This document shows, in pieces, positions 8,563 to 16,310 of a stretch of 19,767 nucleotides of DNA (position 1 is its first letter; every line of letters begins with the position of its first letter). This stretch comes from an uncultured Prevotella sp. (GTDB taxonomy: Bacteria; Bacteroidota; Bacteroidia; Bacteroidales; Bacteroidaceae): NCBI GenBank assembly GCA_900550635.1, contig URSZ01000035.1, forward strand, positions 1-19,767. Reading direction: 5' to 3'. A model generated the notes under the pieces. The model was not told the DNA's origin, did not search any database, and saw only the letters and a program-made list of their open reading frames with translations. A program made the position numbers and the translations under genes.

Positions 8563-8643
8563 CAAAAAATATGTCTGACATATTTTGAAATAGGTCAGAC
8601 ATATTTTAAAATACAAGGCACATATTTTTTATTTGCTCTGAAG
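8563..8643 (+). repeat. 21-bp triplet repeat element, copy A (units 1-2-3)
   Basis: An A6 tract, then three tandem units whose aligned (G/C)ACATATTTT segments start at 8577, 8598 and 8619, exactly 21 bp apart, then GCTCTGAA. Unit 1 is the dyad AATATGTC-T-GACATATT, unit 2 has GGTCAGACATATTTT, unit 3 has CAAGGCACATATTTT. Unit by unit it is almost identical to copy D at 17631-17716. Orientation is given as the strand reading A-tract first. Confidence 0.85.
8564..8606 (-). terminator. terminator-like hairpin within repeat copy A
   Basis: Units 1 and 2 pair as an 18-bp stem (8567-8584 with 8589-8606) with one mismatch and a 4-nt loop. On the minus strand T6 follows (8564-8569). It is about 95 bp beyond the stop of the DUF5686-like gene and is the best candidate to end the relA operon. 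The stem is AT-rich, so termination strength is uncertain. Confidence 0.55.
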
Positions 8644-8698
8644 GGGGGATAACGTTCTGAAAATTAGTTTTCATTTTCAGCGCCCGGATTTGTCTGTT

Positions 8699-10882
8699 TT
8701 ACCAGTTGTCGAAGAAACGGAGCGAGATTTTTGCACCGAACTGGAAGCCCGAGGCGTTCCCGCCTCCAAAGAATACGGCACCGTCGAAGAAGTCCGAAGA
8801 AATTCCGTAGCCGCCTTCCACGTATGCGTTCAGCGCATGCAGTGATACGGCATTTAAGTACACGCGTTCTTTCTTTATTATTTTTGAAATCAATGGTACA
8901 CGCGACAGCAGGAGCATTGGGCTTTCGTAGGCAGTGCACAGCAGTGCATAATAGTTGGATTCGTTGTACCAGTGGCGGTCGAGCAGTTGGAAATCGCCGA
9001 GCATGTCGTCATCCCAGCCAGTTGGCATGTTCTGGAACGAGAAGTTGTCGTAGTCCACGAAGTACATCTCCTTACGGTCGGTGAACAGACCGCCTCCTGC
9101 ACGTATGTATATCGAACTTAATGCCTTTAGGTTTATCTTGTACGAGGCATCGAATTCCCAGCGCTCATATCTGTTGTCGCATGTCCACCAGCGCACGCCT
9201 TTTTCGTATGACATTCGGAACGTAGGCCATGATGTGTGCACCGGTATGCGCCGGCCCGATGCGCGAGTGTAGTAGAGTGCCGGCGTGTATTCAAGGTCAA
9301 TGTATGGCGCAATACTCTTGTAGTGGCGTTTCATGCCGTTCGACGAGGCTACATTGTTCCAGTTTATGAGGTTTCGTTTGTGGAACGACAGTCCGGAGTG
9401 TATTTTCAGTCCCACAACGGGTTCTATGTAGAATGCCGCACCGGTATAGAAGTCGTTGTAGTAGTTGAAGTTGTATTTGTTGAACACGTTGAGCAGAGAG
9501 TCGTAGTCGCTGTATTTTTCGAGCTCTTTCCTAACTTCGCGCGCCTGGAGACTGCTGTAGATGTGGTTGCCGTTGCGTACTATGGCTTCAAAACCCATGC
9601 CTATGCTTGGAAATATCAGGACGTTGAGCGGCACATTCCAATACACTTGCTTTTGCTTGAAGCTGTATCCCACGCGGGGCGAGAGTTTGAGATACTGGCC
9701 TCGGGGAAAGTTTACATTGAAGCGCAGCCTTGCCTGTAGAGATACGCCTCGCGAGCCGGACCACTGGAACATTGAAGGAGTGATTACTGCCGGAAGTGCT
9801 AATGTCGTATTCTCGTTGAAATCAACGCTGTGGCTGCTCAATAGTATATCTTCGATTGAAGCTGTTTTTTCTTTCTTTTTGGCATGATTGGGGCTTGATG
9901 TGGTATTGCTTTTTACAGACAACGGTATTGAGGAGTAAATGGAATCTTCCCAGGACGTAAGCGGTTGTGGACGGTAGTTGTCGAAGTATTCCCTTGTGCG
10001 GACCACGCCTGTCGTGTCGTGCGGTATAAGGTTAAGTTCCGTTATGTCGTATTGCTTGCGTCCGGCAATGAAGCGTAGCGAGTCGGTATAGTTCGTGCTG
10101 CCAAGGTTTTCGTAATACATGTGCGAGTCGAGGCTCATGCTTACCGTGTTTCCTCCCCATTTATATTGCAACTTGATGTACGTTTGTTGCGGGAGCAGCG
10201 ATGAGAGTCCTTCTTTTCCCGTCCGGAGGTTAACATTAACGTGCAATATCCTGTCGTAAACTGCATTGAAAATGACACTTTCTACTCGGCCTGTTTCGTA
10301 TTCAATCCACGCTGTGCCCTCGACTAATTGGGTGTTGTCGTATTTAGGCGTGAAAGCCAGCATTACCTTTTTGCCCGTTCCACTGCCGCTTACTACTTCA
10401 ATGGCATATTTGTAGTGGCTTCGGTTTTTTTTGTTGAAAGGTGATAACAGGTAGTCTATGTATATAGTAGGCTCGTAAATCAATGCGTTTACGTTGTTGT
10501 GCAGGATGTCGGGAATTTTGCGCAGCTTTCTCATTGAACTGTAGAAAGCTATTTCTTTCCTGTTTACGATTCCAAGGTCGAGATAATTGTAGCGCGTAAT
10601 GCTCTCGCCGAAAATGTGTCGCTTGCCTTTAGGAAAGTCTATGGAGTGGGGCAGCAGTTTTAAAAGGAAATTGCGGACGTTGCTGTCGATGTGGAATTTG
10701 GTGTATACGATGTTTTCGAAGCGTCCTATGTGTCCACCGTTGTTTTGTGCGTAAGCGAATACTCGGTTCATAAGAGTGTCGGCAGACGTTTCAAGGGTTT
10801 GTGCACTTGCCTTTGGAATGTTGGCGGCAAATGTAAAAACAACGAAAAGCGTTGCCGATAATATGAACAAATACTTTTTCAA
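8699..10882 (-). CDS. DUF5686-like outer-membrane protein
   Basis: A 727-residue exported protein with a signal peptide (1-27, KKYLFILSATLFVVFTFAA, cleavage near ASA-QT). An N-terminal globular region of about 330 residues is followed by a low-complexity Ser/Lys linker (about 335-355). A C-terminal barrel-like region then has alternating aromatic strands and ends in FGAKISLRFFDNW, with a terminal aromatic residue typical of outer-membrane beta-barrels. The overall look fits Bacteroidota DUF5686 proteins; I see no N-terminal carboxypeptidase-regulatory-like domain of the kind many members have. The start is TTG at 10880-10882, sharing TTGA with the relA stop; the next in-frame Met falls after the signal peptide, so TTG is favoured. 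Molecular role unknown. Confidence 0.72.
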   Translation of the reverse strand: MKKYLFILSATLFVVFTFAANIPKASAQTLETSADTLMNRVFAYAQNNGGHIGRFENIVYTKFHIDSNVRNFLLKLLPHSIDFPKGKRHIFGESITRYNYLDLGIVNRKEIAFYSSMRKLRKIPDILHNNVNALIYEPTIYIDYLLSPFNKKNRSHYKYAIEVVSGSGTGKKVMLAFTPKYDNTQLVEGTAWIEYETGRVESVIFNAVYDRILHVNVNLRTGKEGLSSLLPQQTYIKLQYKWGGNTVSMSLDSHMYYENLGSTNYTDSLRFIAGRKQYDITELNLIPHDTTGVVRTREYFDNYRPQPLTSWEDSIYSSIPLSVKSNTTSSPNHAKKKEKTASIEDILLSSHSVDFNENTTLALPAVITPSMFQWSGSRGVSLQARLRFNVNFPRGQYLKLSPRVGYSFKQKQVYWNVPLNVLIFPSIGMGFEAIVRNGNHIYSSLQAREVRKELEKYSDYDSLLNVFNKYNFNYYNDFYTGAAFYIEPVVGLKIHSGLSFHKRNLINWNNVASSNGMKRHYKSIAPYIDLEYTPALYYTRASGRRIPVHTSWPTFRMSYEKGVRWWTCDNRYERWEFDASYKINLKALSSIYIRAGGGLFTDRKEMYFVDYDNFSFQNMPTGWDDDMLGDFQLLDRHWYNESNYYALLCTAYESPMLLLSRVPLISKIIKKERVYLNAVSLHALNAYVEGGYGISSDFFDGAVFFGGGNASGFQFGAKISLRFFDNW

Positions 10883-13086
10883 ATGCGTGTTATGCTTTTC
10901 ACTCCGTGTACGGTGCGTAGCTTTTTGATAAGTCCGTCGACGGCATAAGTATCATTAACGGAAACTGTCAGTATTCCTGAAAATAACCCGTCATTGCTGT
11001 CTATTCGTATGGACCGTAGGAATACGTTGGTTTCTTTGTCGATAATGGAAGTCATGTTGTTTACAATGCCAATGTCGTCGTTGCCTACCACTTGAAGCGT
11101 AATGATATATTGTTTGCCTCCCTTGCCGGCCCATTGCGCTTTTACTATGCGGTATCCGAAACGTTCGCGCAGCATTCTGGCATTCGGGCAGTTGGTGCGA
11201 TGGATCTTGATTCCGCCGCCTGAAGTTACGAAACCGAACACCTCGTCACCGTAAATCGGGTGGCAACATTTGGCCAGGGAAAAGTCTATGCCTTTCAAGT
11301 TGCGGTCGATAATGAGCACGTCGTCGCTGTATGTGCTTGTATCGTTTTCCGGTTTGTTATAGTTATAATTACCAGCGCTTATGATTTGACTACGTTCGGC
11401 GTTGCCGTGTTCAAAATCGTATAGTTCCTCGTATTGTTCGGCCGCTTCACCGGCTTCGAGCTTTCCGGCCGCCATAGCCTTGAAAAACTCACTCAGTTCC
11501 TTGTAGCCGGTTTTTTTTGCCAGGTGGTTTATAGTAGCTTCTTCCCAGGGGAGTTTGCGGTTTTTCAGCTTGCGTTCAAACTCTTCGCGGGCAAATTGTC
11601 CTTCTTTTATGGCTTTTTCATGCAATGCCTGACGTATCTTGCTTTTTGCTCGTGCTGAAGCTACATAATTGAGCCAGTCGGGATTAGGGCTTTGGGAATT
11701 GGATGTCAGTATTTCCACCTGGTCGCCGCTCTTGAGTTTATGGCGCATAGGGTAGTTGTGCCCGTTGATTTTTGCCCCGACGCAGTGGTTGCCTATATTG
11801 GAGTGTATGCGGTATGCAAAGTCGAGAACGGTAGCGCCTCCGGTCAGTTTGTATAGGTCTCCCTTAGGTGTAAACACATATACTTCCTCGTCTTTAAGGT
11901 CGAACTGTAGTTGGTCGATAAGTTGTATGTTATCGCCCGTTTCAAGTATGGAACGTATTTCACCAATCCATTCGTCAATGCCGCTTTCCCCGCTTTTCAC
12001 GCCTTTGTACCTCCAGTGTGCTGCAAGTCCGTATTCGGCTATTGTGTCCATTCGCTCGGTGCGAATCTGCACCTCAACCCATTTGTTCTGAGGCCCGAGC
12101 ACGGTGATGTGCAGGCTTTCGTAGCCGTTGCTTTTGGGTACGCTCAGCCAGTCGCGCAGGCGTTTGGGGTTGGGCTGGTACATGTCGGTTATAATGCTGT
12201 AAACCTGCCAGCATTGCAGTTTTTCCTTATCCTCGGGGCAGTCGAGGATTATGCGTATTGCGAAAAGGTCGTAAACACCCTCGAAGGCGCAGTGCTGCTT
12301 TTGCATTTTCTGCCAGATGGAGTGTATGCTTTTCGTGCGCCCCTTGATATGGAATTTAAGTCCTGCTTCGGTCAACCGTTTGTCTATCGGTTCTATGAAG
12401 TCTTTGATATATGCGTCGCGGGCACGCTTGGTAGCGTTGAGCTTCTCGCGAATCATATAATATGCGTCGTGCTCGAGGTACTTTACAGCGAGGTCTTCCA
12501 GTTCGCTTTTAATTTTGTAAAGCCCTAACTTGTGTGCGATAGGGGCGTACAGGTATTCGGCTTCGCGGGCCACTTGCTTTTGGGCCTCTTTGTCTTCCAC
12601 GTCACGAATGCGCCGCATTGTGCTCAGGCGCTCGGCTGTCATGATAAGGATTACACGTATATCTTCGGCAAAACTTACGAGCAGGTTTCTGAAATTCTCA
12701 GTTTCTACAATAGGCGTTTTCGAGTACAGTTCTTTTACCCGTTGCATTCCTTCAACGATGTTCCTCACGTCTTTGCCGAATTCCCTCTCAATTTCTTCAA
12801 ACTGTTCTTCTCCGTTTATTACGGGAGCAAGCATGCAGCCTACCATTGCGTCTGCGCTAAGGTTTATTTCCCTCCTTAGCACGAGGCACGTTTCAAGCGA
12901 AGTTATGACCGGGTTGAAGCCGAAGATGTCGCGTTTAAGTCCGTGCTTGCCTGTTTCCTTTATTATGTAGTCCTTTACTTTCCTGAACCCGTAAGGTTCT
13001 ATTGATTCGGGATCGAGACGGACAATTTCCTTTGCAAGCCCGATTAACTGCAATCTTTCTTCATCTGTAAAATAAATCTCATTCAT
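10879..13086 (-). CDS. relA: RelA/SpoT-family (p)ppGpp synthetase with degenerate HD domain
   Basis: A 735-residue long RSH protein making the alarmone (p)ppGpp from ATP and GDP/GTP. Order of domains: HD-like (about 1-200), synthetase (about 245-365), TGS (about 400-462), a Cys/His region with KCCHP (606-610) and a C-terminal ACT (about 661-735). Synthetase hallmarks are kept: GRTKSIHSIWQKM (249-261), RLRDWLSVPKSNGYESLH (309-326) and EVQIRTERMDTIAEYGLAAHW (338-358). The hydrolase motifs are lost: NP (58-59) stands where HP is expected, LAP (86-88) where the HD pair belongs, and RLSTMR replaces RLHNMR. It should therefore be synthetase-only, like proteobacterial RelA. The start at 13086 (MNEIYFTDEE) follows the promoter; a longer frame to 13134 runs through the promoter and is unlikely. 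Confidence 0.92.
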   Translation of the reverse strand: MNEIYFTDEERLQLIGLAKEIVRLDPESIEPYGFRKVKDYIIKETGKHGLKRDIFGFNPVITSLETCLVLRREINLSADAMVGCMLAPVINGEEQFEEIEREFGKDVRNIVEGMQRVKELYSKTPIVETENFRNLLVSFAEDIRVILIMTAERLSTMRRIRDVEDKEAQKQVAREAEYLYAPIAHKLGLYKIKSELEDLAVKYLEHDAYYMIREKLNATKRARDAYIKDFIEPIDKRLTEAGLKFHIKGRTKSIHSIWQKMQKQHCAFEGVYDLFAIRIILDCPEDKEKLQCWQVYSIITDMYQPNPKRLRDWLSVPKSNGYESLHITVLGPQNKWVEVQIRTERMDTIAEYGLAAHWRYKGVKSGESGIDEWIGEIRSILETGDNIQLIDQLQFDLKDEEVYVFTPKGDLYKLTGGATVLDFAYRIHSNIGNHCVGAKINGHNYPMRHKLKSGDQVEILTSNSQSPNPDWLNYVASARAKSKIRQALHEKAIKEGQFAREEFERKLKNRKLPWEEATINHLAKKTGYKELSEFFKAMAAGKLEAGEAAEQYEELYDFEHGNAERSQIISAGNYNYNKPENDTSTYSDDVLIIDRNLKGIDFSLAKCCHPIYGDEVFGFVTSGGGIKIHRTNCPNARMLRERFGYRIVKAQWAGKGGKQYIITLQVVGNDDIGIVNNMTSIIDKETNVFLRSIRIDSNDGLFSGILTVSVNDTYAVDGLIKKLRTVHGVKSITRI

Positions 13087-13105
13087 GGCGGCTGAGCTCT
13101 TTTTG

Positions 13106-13135
13106 CAAAAATACAAACATTTCGGATATGACAAA
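13106..13135 (-). promoter_or_regulatory. relA promoter, Bacteroides type
   Basis: Minus strand TTTG (13132-13135), 18 bp, TATTTTTG (13106-13113). The -7 box matches TAnnTTTG and the spacing is one shorter than usual. It is 20 bp before the ATG at 13086, giving a very short leader. Confidence 0.65.
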
Positions 13136-13205
13136 ATGCCGAGGAATGGGTCTTTAGGGCGGTGTAGTCATATAAATGTTGAAAAAAGAATACACTAAGT
13201 TAAAA

Positions 13206-13228
13206 GTTCGTATATTCGCGATACGAAC
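13206..13228. promoter_or_regulatory. perfect inverted repeat before the HdeD-like gene
   Basis: GTTCGTAT and its exact complement ATACGAAC flank a 7-nt spacer, ending 17 bp before the ATG at 13246. A promoter-like TATATTCG (TAnnTTTG with one change) at 13211-13218 lies inside it. It could be an operator for a dimeric regulator or a leader hairpin; no T-tract follows, so it is not a terminator. Confidence 0.55.
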
Positions 13229-13245
13229 CTTGAAAATATTATAAC

Positions 13246-13857
13246 ATGCGTAATAACAAAATGACGATTATAAGGGCGCTGTGTTCGCTTTGCGTGGGAT
13301 GTTTCCTCGTGGCTTATCCCGATTATACCGCAAAAATGCTTGTGATAATGGTCGGCCTTTTGTTTTTCATTCCCGGGCTGGTATCTATAGTGTTGGCTTT
13401 TGCAAGACCAAAGGTTGCAGAGGGGCAGGAATATGAAAGAAAAGCATTTCCCATAGTCGGGATAGGCAGCAGCATATTGGGTCTTGTGCTTATTATAATG
13501 CCCACTGTGTTTATAGCTATAATGATGTATATTCTGGGAGTAATGCTTGTAGCCGCCGGTATTTACCAGATAGTGGAATACAGGTCGTTCTCGAAAATCA
13601 TGTCGGCTTCGTTGTGGCTGTATGCTATTCCCGTTTTGGTAATAATGGCCGGCATATTTATTTTCCTGAACCCTATAGTGTCGGCTTCACTTCCGTTTAT
13701 CGTGCTTGGGGTGAGCGGTATTGTTTACGGTGTGTCGGAATTCGTCAAGTTCTTTGTAATGAAGAAAGCGTACTCCCGCTTGAAGAAACAGGATGAAGCC
13801 CGCGAAAACACACAGGTTACCGACATAACTTATTACGACGACATAAGCGCGGAATAA
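13246..13857 (+). CDS. HdeD/DUF308-family membrane protein
   Basis: A 203-residue inner-membrane protein with about six hydrophobic segments in three pairs: roughly residues 8-24, 31-52, 68-87, 88-110, 121-141 and 147-168. Each pair has the Gly-rich VGLLFFIPG / LGVMLVAAGIYQI / LGVSGIVYGVSEF pattern that defines the DUF308 repeat of HdeD-type proteins. The last 30 residues are charged and cytoplasmic-like. In E. coli HdeD is linked to acid stress, but for Bacteroidales homologues the role is unknown. A second ATG five codons in (13261) is an alternative start. It is a single-gene unit, divergent from relA, with an inverted repeat before the start and a terminator after it. Confidence 0.85.
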   Translation: MRNNKMTIIRALCSLCVGCFLVAYPDYTAKMLVIMVGLLFFIPGLVSIVLAFARPKVAEGQEYERKAFPIVGIGSSILGLVLIIMPTVFIAIMMYILGVMLVAAGIYQIVEYRSFSKIMSASLWLYAIPVLVIMAGIFIFLNPIVSASLPFIVLGVSGIVYGVSEFVKFFVMKKAYSRLKKQDEARENTQVTDITYYDDISAE

Positions 13858-13926
13858 GTTAGTGCTTTTCAAAAAAGTGTGCCAAGGAGAGGAAAACGTT
13901 TATAAGCTTCACGGATATGATGTAGG

Positions 13927-13955
13927 AAAGCCCGCCGGCGTATGAGCGGGCTTTT
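13927..13955 (+). terminator. terminator of the HdeD-like gene
   Basis: A 9-bp stem AAAGCCCGC / GCGGGCTTT with a 10-nt loop and a T4 tail lies 70 bp after the stop at 13857. It is GC-rich at the base of the stem and has a short T-tract, a plausible intrinsic terminator. Confidence 0.75.
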
Positions 13956-14011
13956 AACTATTGTGAACGGTAAAAAGAGGATGCCGTGGGAGTGTTTTTT
14001 GCGGGTGTTGG

Positions 14012-14097
14012 AGAAAAGAAAAAAAAGGTCGGACTAATTTTAAAATTCAAGGCACATATTTCGAAATATGTCCGACATATTTTTGAAGGGTCTGAAA
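14012..14097 (+). repeat. 21-bp triplet repeat element, copy B (units 2-3-1)
   Basis: An A-rich tract, then unit 2 (GGTCGGACTAATTTT), unit 3 (CAAGGCACATATTT) and unit 1 (AAATATGTCCGACATATTT), then GTCTGAAA. Aligned positions are 14032, 14053 and 14074, exactly 21 bp apart. The unit order is a cyclic permutation of the other three copies. The A-rich left side becomes a T9 run on the minus strand. Confidence 0.8.
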
Positions 14098-14302
14098 GTG
14101 CTTGTCTACAGGCTTTTGGGAGTGGCCGTATCGGAGTACTTGGTTTTAACATTTTGCGTTTTGTTGATTATCAAAACGTCAATTATCCGCGTGTTATGCA
14201 CGACAACTTTCATGCTCTGCATACATTTAATTTTTTTGCGGCCGTGGGGCGAGCGCGGTTTGCGTGAACAGAGGTCTCTTTCTTAATGTGTTATGCTTTC
14301 TT

Positions 14303-14390
14303 GAGAGCAAGAAAAAAACATGTCCGACATAATATGAGTTATGTCGGACGTGTTTTAAAATGTATCGGATATGATTCCCGGTTGCTGAAA
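14303..14390 (+). repeat. 21-bp triplet repeat element, copy C (diverged, units 1-2-3)
   Basis: GAGAGCAAG and A7, then three units aligned at 14326, 14347 and 14368, again exactly 21 bp apart, then GCTGAAA. Unit 1 is CATGTCCGACATAA, unit 2 is TATGTCGGACGTGTTTT, and unit 3 (TGTATCGGATATGATT) is much diverged. The element ends 4 bp before the proS stop codon. Confidence 0.75.
14312..14354 (-). terminator. proS terminator within repeat copy C
   Basis: A 16-bp stem (14317-14332 with 14339-14354) pairs throughout with one G-T wobble and has a 6-nt loop. T7 follows on the minus strand (14312-14318). It is about 40 bp beyond the proS stop, a standard distance for an intrinsic terminator. Confidence 0.78.
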
Positions 14391-14394
14391 CCTG

Positions 14395-15876
14395 TTAATA
14401 AGAACGTGCGACGAGTACGCGCGCTTTGGCCGGTTTGCCGCTCACCATGTCGTTGCCGAGGTTATCCTGGCTCACACCGTAAGGCACGCAACGTATTGTG
14501 GCCTGCGTTTCTTCTTTAATCCTTGCCTCTGTTTCGGGAGTGCCATCCCACGGGCAGAGGAAGAAGCCACCTTCGGGTATGAGTTTCTTGAACTCTTCAT
14601 AGTCGTTGCATTCGCGCGTGTTGTCGTCCAGACGTTTCTTTGCCTTTGCAAAAATGTTGTCCTGCATTTCGTTGAGCAATGCTTCTATGCGTTCTTCTAT
14701 TCCGTCGAAAGGCACCGTTTCTTTTTCCAAAGTGTCGCGGCGCATTATTTCCACCGTACCGTTTTCGATGTCGCGCCCGCCTATCACAAGGCGCACTGGA
14801 ATACCGCGCAACTCGTAGTCTGCAAACTTGAAGCCCGGACGTTTTGTGTCGGAATTGTCGTATTTTACGGATATTCCGCGTTTCTGCAGGCGTTCCACAA
14901 GCGGGTTGATGTGGCTGTCGAATTTCTCTTGTTCGCCGTTCTTGAAAATAGGAACGATAACCACCTGTGTGGGTGCGAGGTTGGGGGGCAGCACTAGGCC
15001 GTTGTCGTCGGAATGCGTCATTATGAGTGCGCCCATGAGGCGTGTTGATACTCCCCACGACGTTGCCCAGGCGTAGTCGAGCTTGTTGTCTTTGTCGACG
15101 AACTGCACGTTGAACGCTTTGCCGAAGTTTTGGCCGAGGAAGTGCGATGTACCGCTTTGCAGTGCCTTGCCGTCCTGCATCATGGCTTCAATTGTATATG
15201 TGTCGAGTGCACCGGCAAACCGTTCTGTCTCGCTTTTTACTCCTTGTACCACGGGTATCGCCATTTCCTTTTCAACGAAATCGGCATATACCTTGAGCAT
15301 CATCTTTGCGCGCTCTTCTGCTTCTTCGCGTGTGGCATGCGCGGTGTGGCCTTCTTGCCAGAGGAATTCGCTCGTGCGCAGGAACAGGCGCGTGCGCATT
15401 TCCCAGCGCATTACGTTGCACCACTGGTTTACGAGCAGAGGCAGGTCGCGGTACGAATGTATCCAGTTGCGGAAAGTGTTCCAGATAACCGTTTCCGATG
15501 TGGGGCGGATTATCAACTCTTCTTCGAGCTTCGCAGCCGGGTCTACCACAACGCCGGTGTGGTCTTCGTTTGTTTTCAGACGGTAATGCGTAACTACGGC
15601 GCATTCTTTTGCAAAGCCTTCTACGTGCTCGGCTTCTTTTGAGAGGAACGATTTGGGAATAAGCAGTGGGAAGTAAGCGTTCTGCACACCCGTGGCCTTG
15701 AAACGGTCGTCGAGCATTCGCTGTATTTTTTCCCAGATAGCGTATCCGTAAGGTTTTATTACCATGCAGCCGCGCACGTCCGATTGCTCGGCCAGGTCGG
15801 CTTTTACAACTAATTCGTTATACCACGCAGAATAGTTTTCGCTGCGTTTTGTAAGGTTTGACAGTTCTTTTGCCAT
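14395..15876 (-). CDS. proS: prolyl-tRNA synthetase, archaeal/eukaryote-like type
   Basis: A 493-residue class II aminoacyl-tRNA synthetase that charges tRNA-Pro. Visible features in order: motif 1 region with GCMVIKPYGYAIWEKIQ (37-53), the RPTSETVIW loop (124-132), motif 2 RWEMRTRLFLRTSEFLWQEG (157-176), motif 3 near GVSTRLMGALIM, an anticodon-binding domain from about PTQVVIVPIF, and a C-terminal zinc-binding-type domain with FFLCPWDG and IRCVP. It ends in Tyr (LVARSY), as the shorter archaeal-like ProRS enzymes do. There is no editing insertion of the bacterial type, and the length fits this group, which is usual in Bacteroidota. It is a single-gene unit ending in the hairpin of repeat copy C. 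Confidence 0.97.
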   Translation of the reverse strand: MAKELSNLTKRSENYSAWYNELVVKADLAEQSDVRGCMVIKPYGYAIWEKIQRMLDDRFKATGVQNAYFPLLIPKSFLSKEAEHVEGFAKECAVVTHYRLKTNEDHTGVVVDPAAKLEEELIIRPTSETVIWNTFRNWIHSYRDLPLLVNQWCNVMRWEMRTRLFLRTSEFLWQEGHTAHATREEAEERAKMMLKVYADFVEKEMAIPVVQGVKSETERFAGALDTYTIEAMMQDGKALQSGTSHFLGQNFGKAFNVQFVDKDNKLDYAWATSWGVSTRLMGALIMTHSDDNGLVLPPNLAPTQVVIVPIFKNGEQEKFDSHINPLVERLQKRGISVKYDNSDTKRPGFKFADYELRGIPVRLVIGGRDIENGTVEIMRRDTLEKETVPFDGIEERIEALLNEMQDNIFAKAKKRLDDNTRECNDYEEFKKLIPEGGFFLCPWDGTPETEARIKEETQATIRCVPYGVSQDNLGNDMVSGKPAKARVLVARSY

Positions 15877-15898
15877 TGTTCTTGTTTCTGTTTCCGCG

Positions 15899-15906
15899 CA
15901 AAATTA
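15899..15906 (-). promoter_or_regulatory. possible proS -7 box
   Basis: TAATTTTG on the minus strand matches TAnnTTTG exactly, 22 bp before the proS ATG. No TTTG is found at the expected -33 distance, so the call rests on one box and its position. Confidence 0.45.
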
Positions 15907-16188
15907 GCTATTTTCCTATTAGTACGGTGACTTTCGCTTGTGTTTCTTTACGGTAGGCCGTATAAAAAACATACATTTCAAAAAGCTTTATTTGCAATAC
16001 GATAGTAAGCAGTGCAGGATTCTCGGTTCCTTTAAACTGTTGCTGTGGTGGGTTGTAATATGGCAAAAAAGTGTTTCATAAGAAAAAAAACTTAGTATTT
16101 TATCGGTAAAAAGAATCCTGTCTTATAAAAATACATAAAAAACGGAGCATTAATTGCTTTTTGATATACGCGTAAATCATTTCGTTGT

Positions 16189-16196
16189 TATATTTG
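16189..16196 (+). promoter_or_regulatory. -7 box of the lipoprotein operon
   Basis: TATATTTG matches TAnnTTTG exactly. A TTTTTG lies upstream at about 16158-16163, but the spacing of 25 bp is longer than usual. If correct, the leader would be about 105 nt to the ATG at 16311. Confidence 0.45.
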
Positions 16197-16310
16197 TCTG
16201 CAGAACTTACAAACCAAGGCACTGAAGGCACAAGCGTATAGGGCATAAATAATGCTGGTCAGAGCATACACGAAGTGCCTGCCAAAAAAGATACCAACAA
16301 TAACATTGCC

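Larger units (their letters stand above)
8391..8698. other. intergenic region: OPT promoter plus repeat copy A
   Basis: This 308-bp gap lies between the OPT gene start and the 3' end of the DUF5686-like gene. It holds the OPT promoter, repeat copy A (8563-8643) and a short inverted repeat, TGAAAA-TTAG-TTTTCA (8658-8673), with no T-tract. No convincing ORF was seen. Confidence 0.7.
13858..14394. other. 537-bp intergenic region with two repeat copies
   Basis: This lies between the convergent HdeD-like gene and proS. It contains the terminator at 13927-13955, repeat copy B (14012-14097), about 205 bp of AT-rich sequence without clear function, and repeat copy C (14303-14390), which abuts the proS stop. 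A small hydrophobic ORF (14068-14286) starts inside copy B but is not supported. Confidence 0.7.
15877..16310. other. 434-bp divergent intergenic region
   Basis: AT-rich region between the divergent proS and DUF4369-like genes. It holds the possible proS -7 box (15899-15906) and a -7 box for the lipoprotein pair (16189-16196). The middle (about 15930-16150) shows no ORF, repeat element or strong hairpin that I could recognise. Confidence 0.6.

Noticed and set aside
8563..8643. CRISPR-like array from the tandem 21-bp units
   Set aside because: The units are directly adjacent without unique spacers, are only three in number and recur almost identically at other loci; no cas gene is present.
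13087..13134. N-terminal extension of RelA to 13134
   Set aside because: This stretch contains the relA promoter boxes and adds residues not typical of the family.
13986..14267. 93-residue ORF across repeat copy B
   Set aside because: It reads through the repeat element and low-complexity A-tracts in a different frame; there is no coding signature.
14068..14286. 72-residue hydrophobic ORF starting inside repeat copy B
   Set aside because: It has no ribosome-binding site or promoter, starts in a repeat unit and has no recognisable family; it was left out as probable chance.
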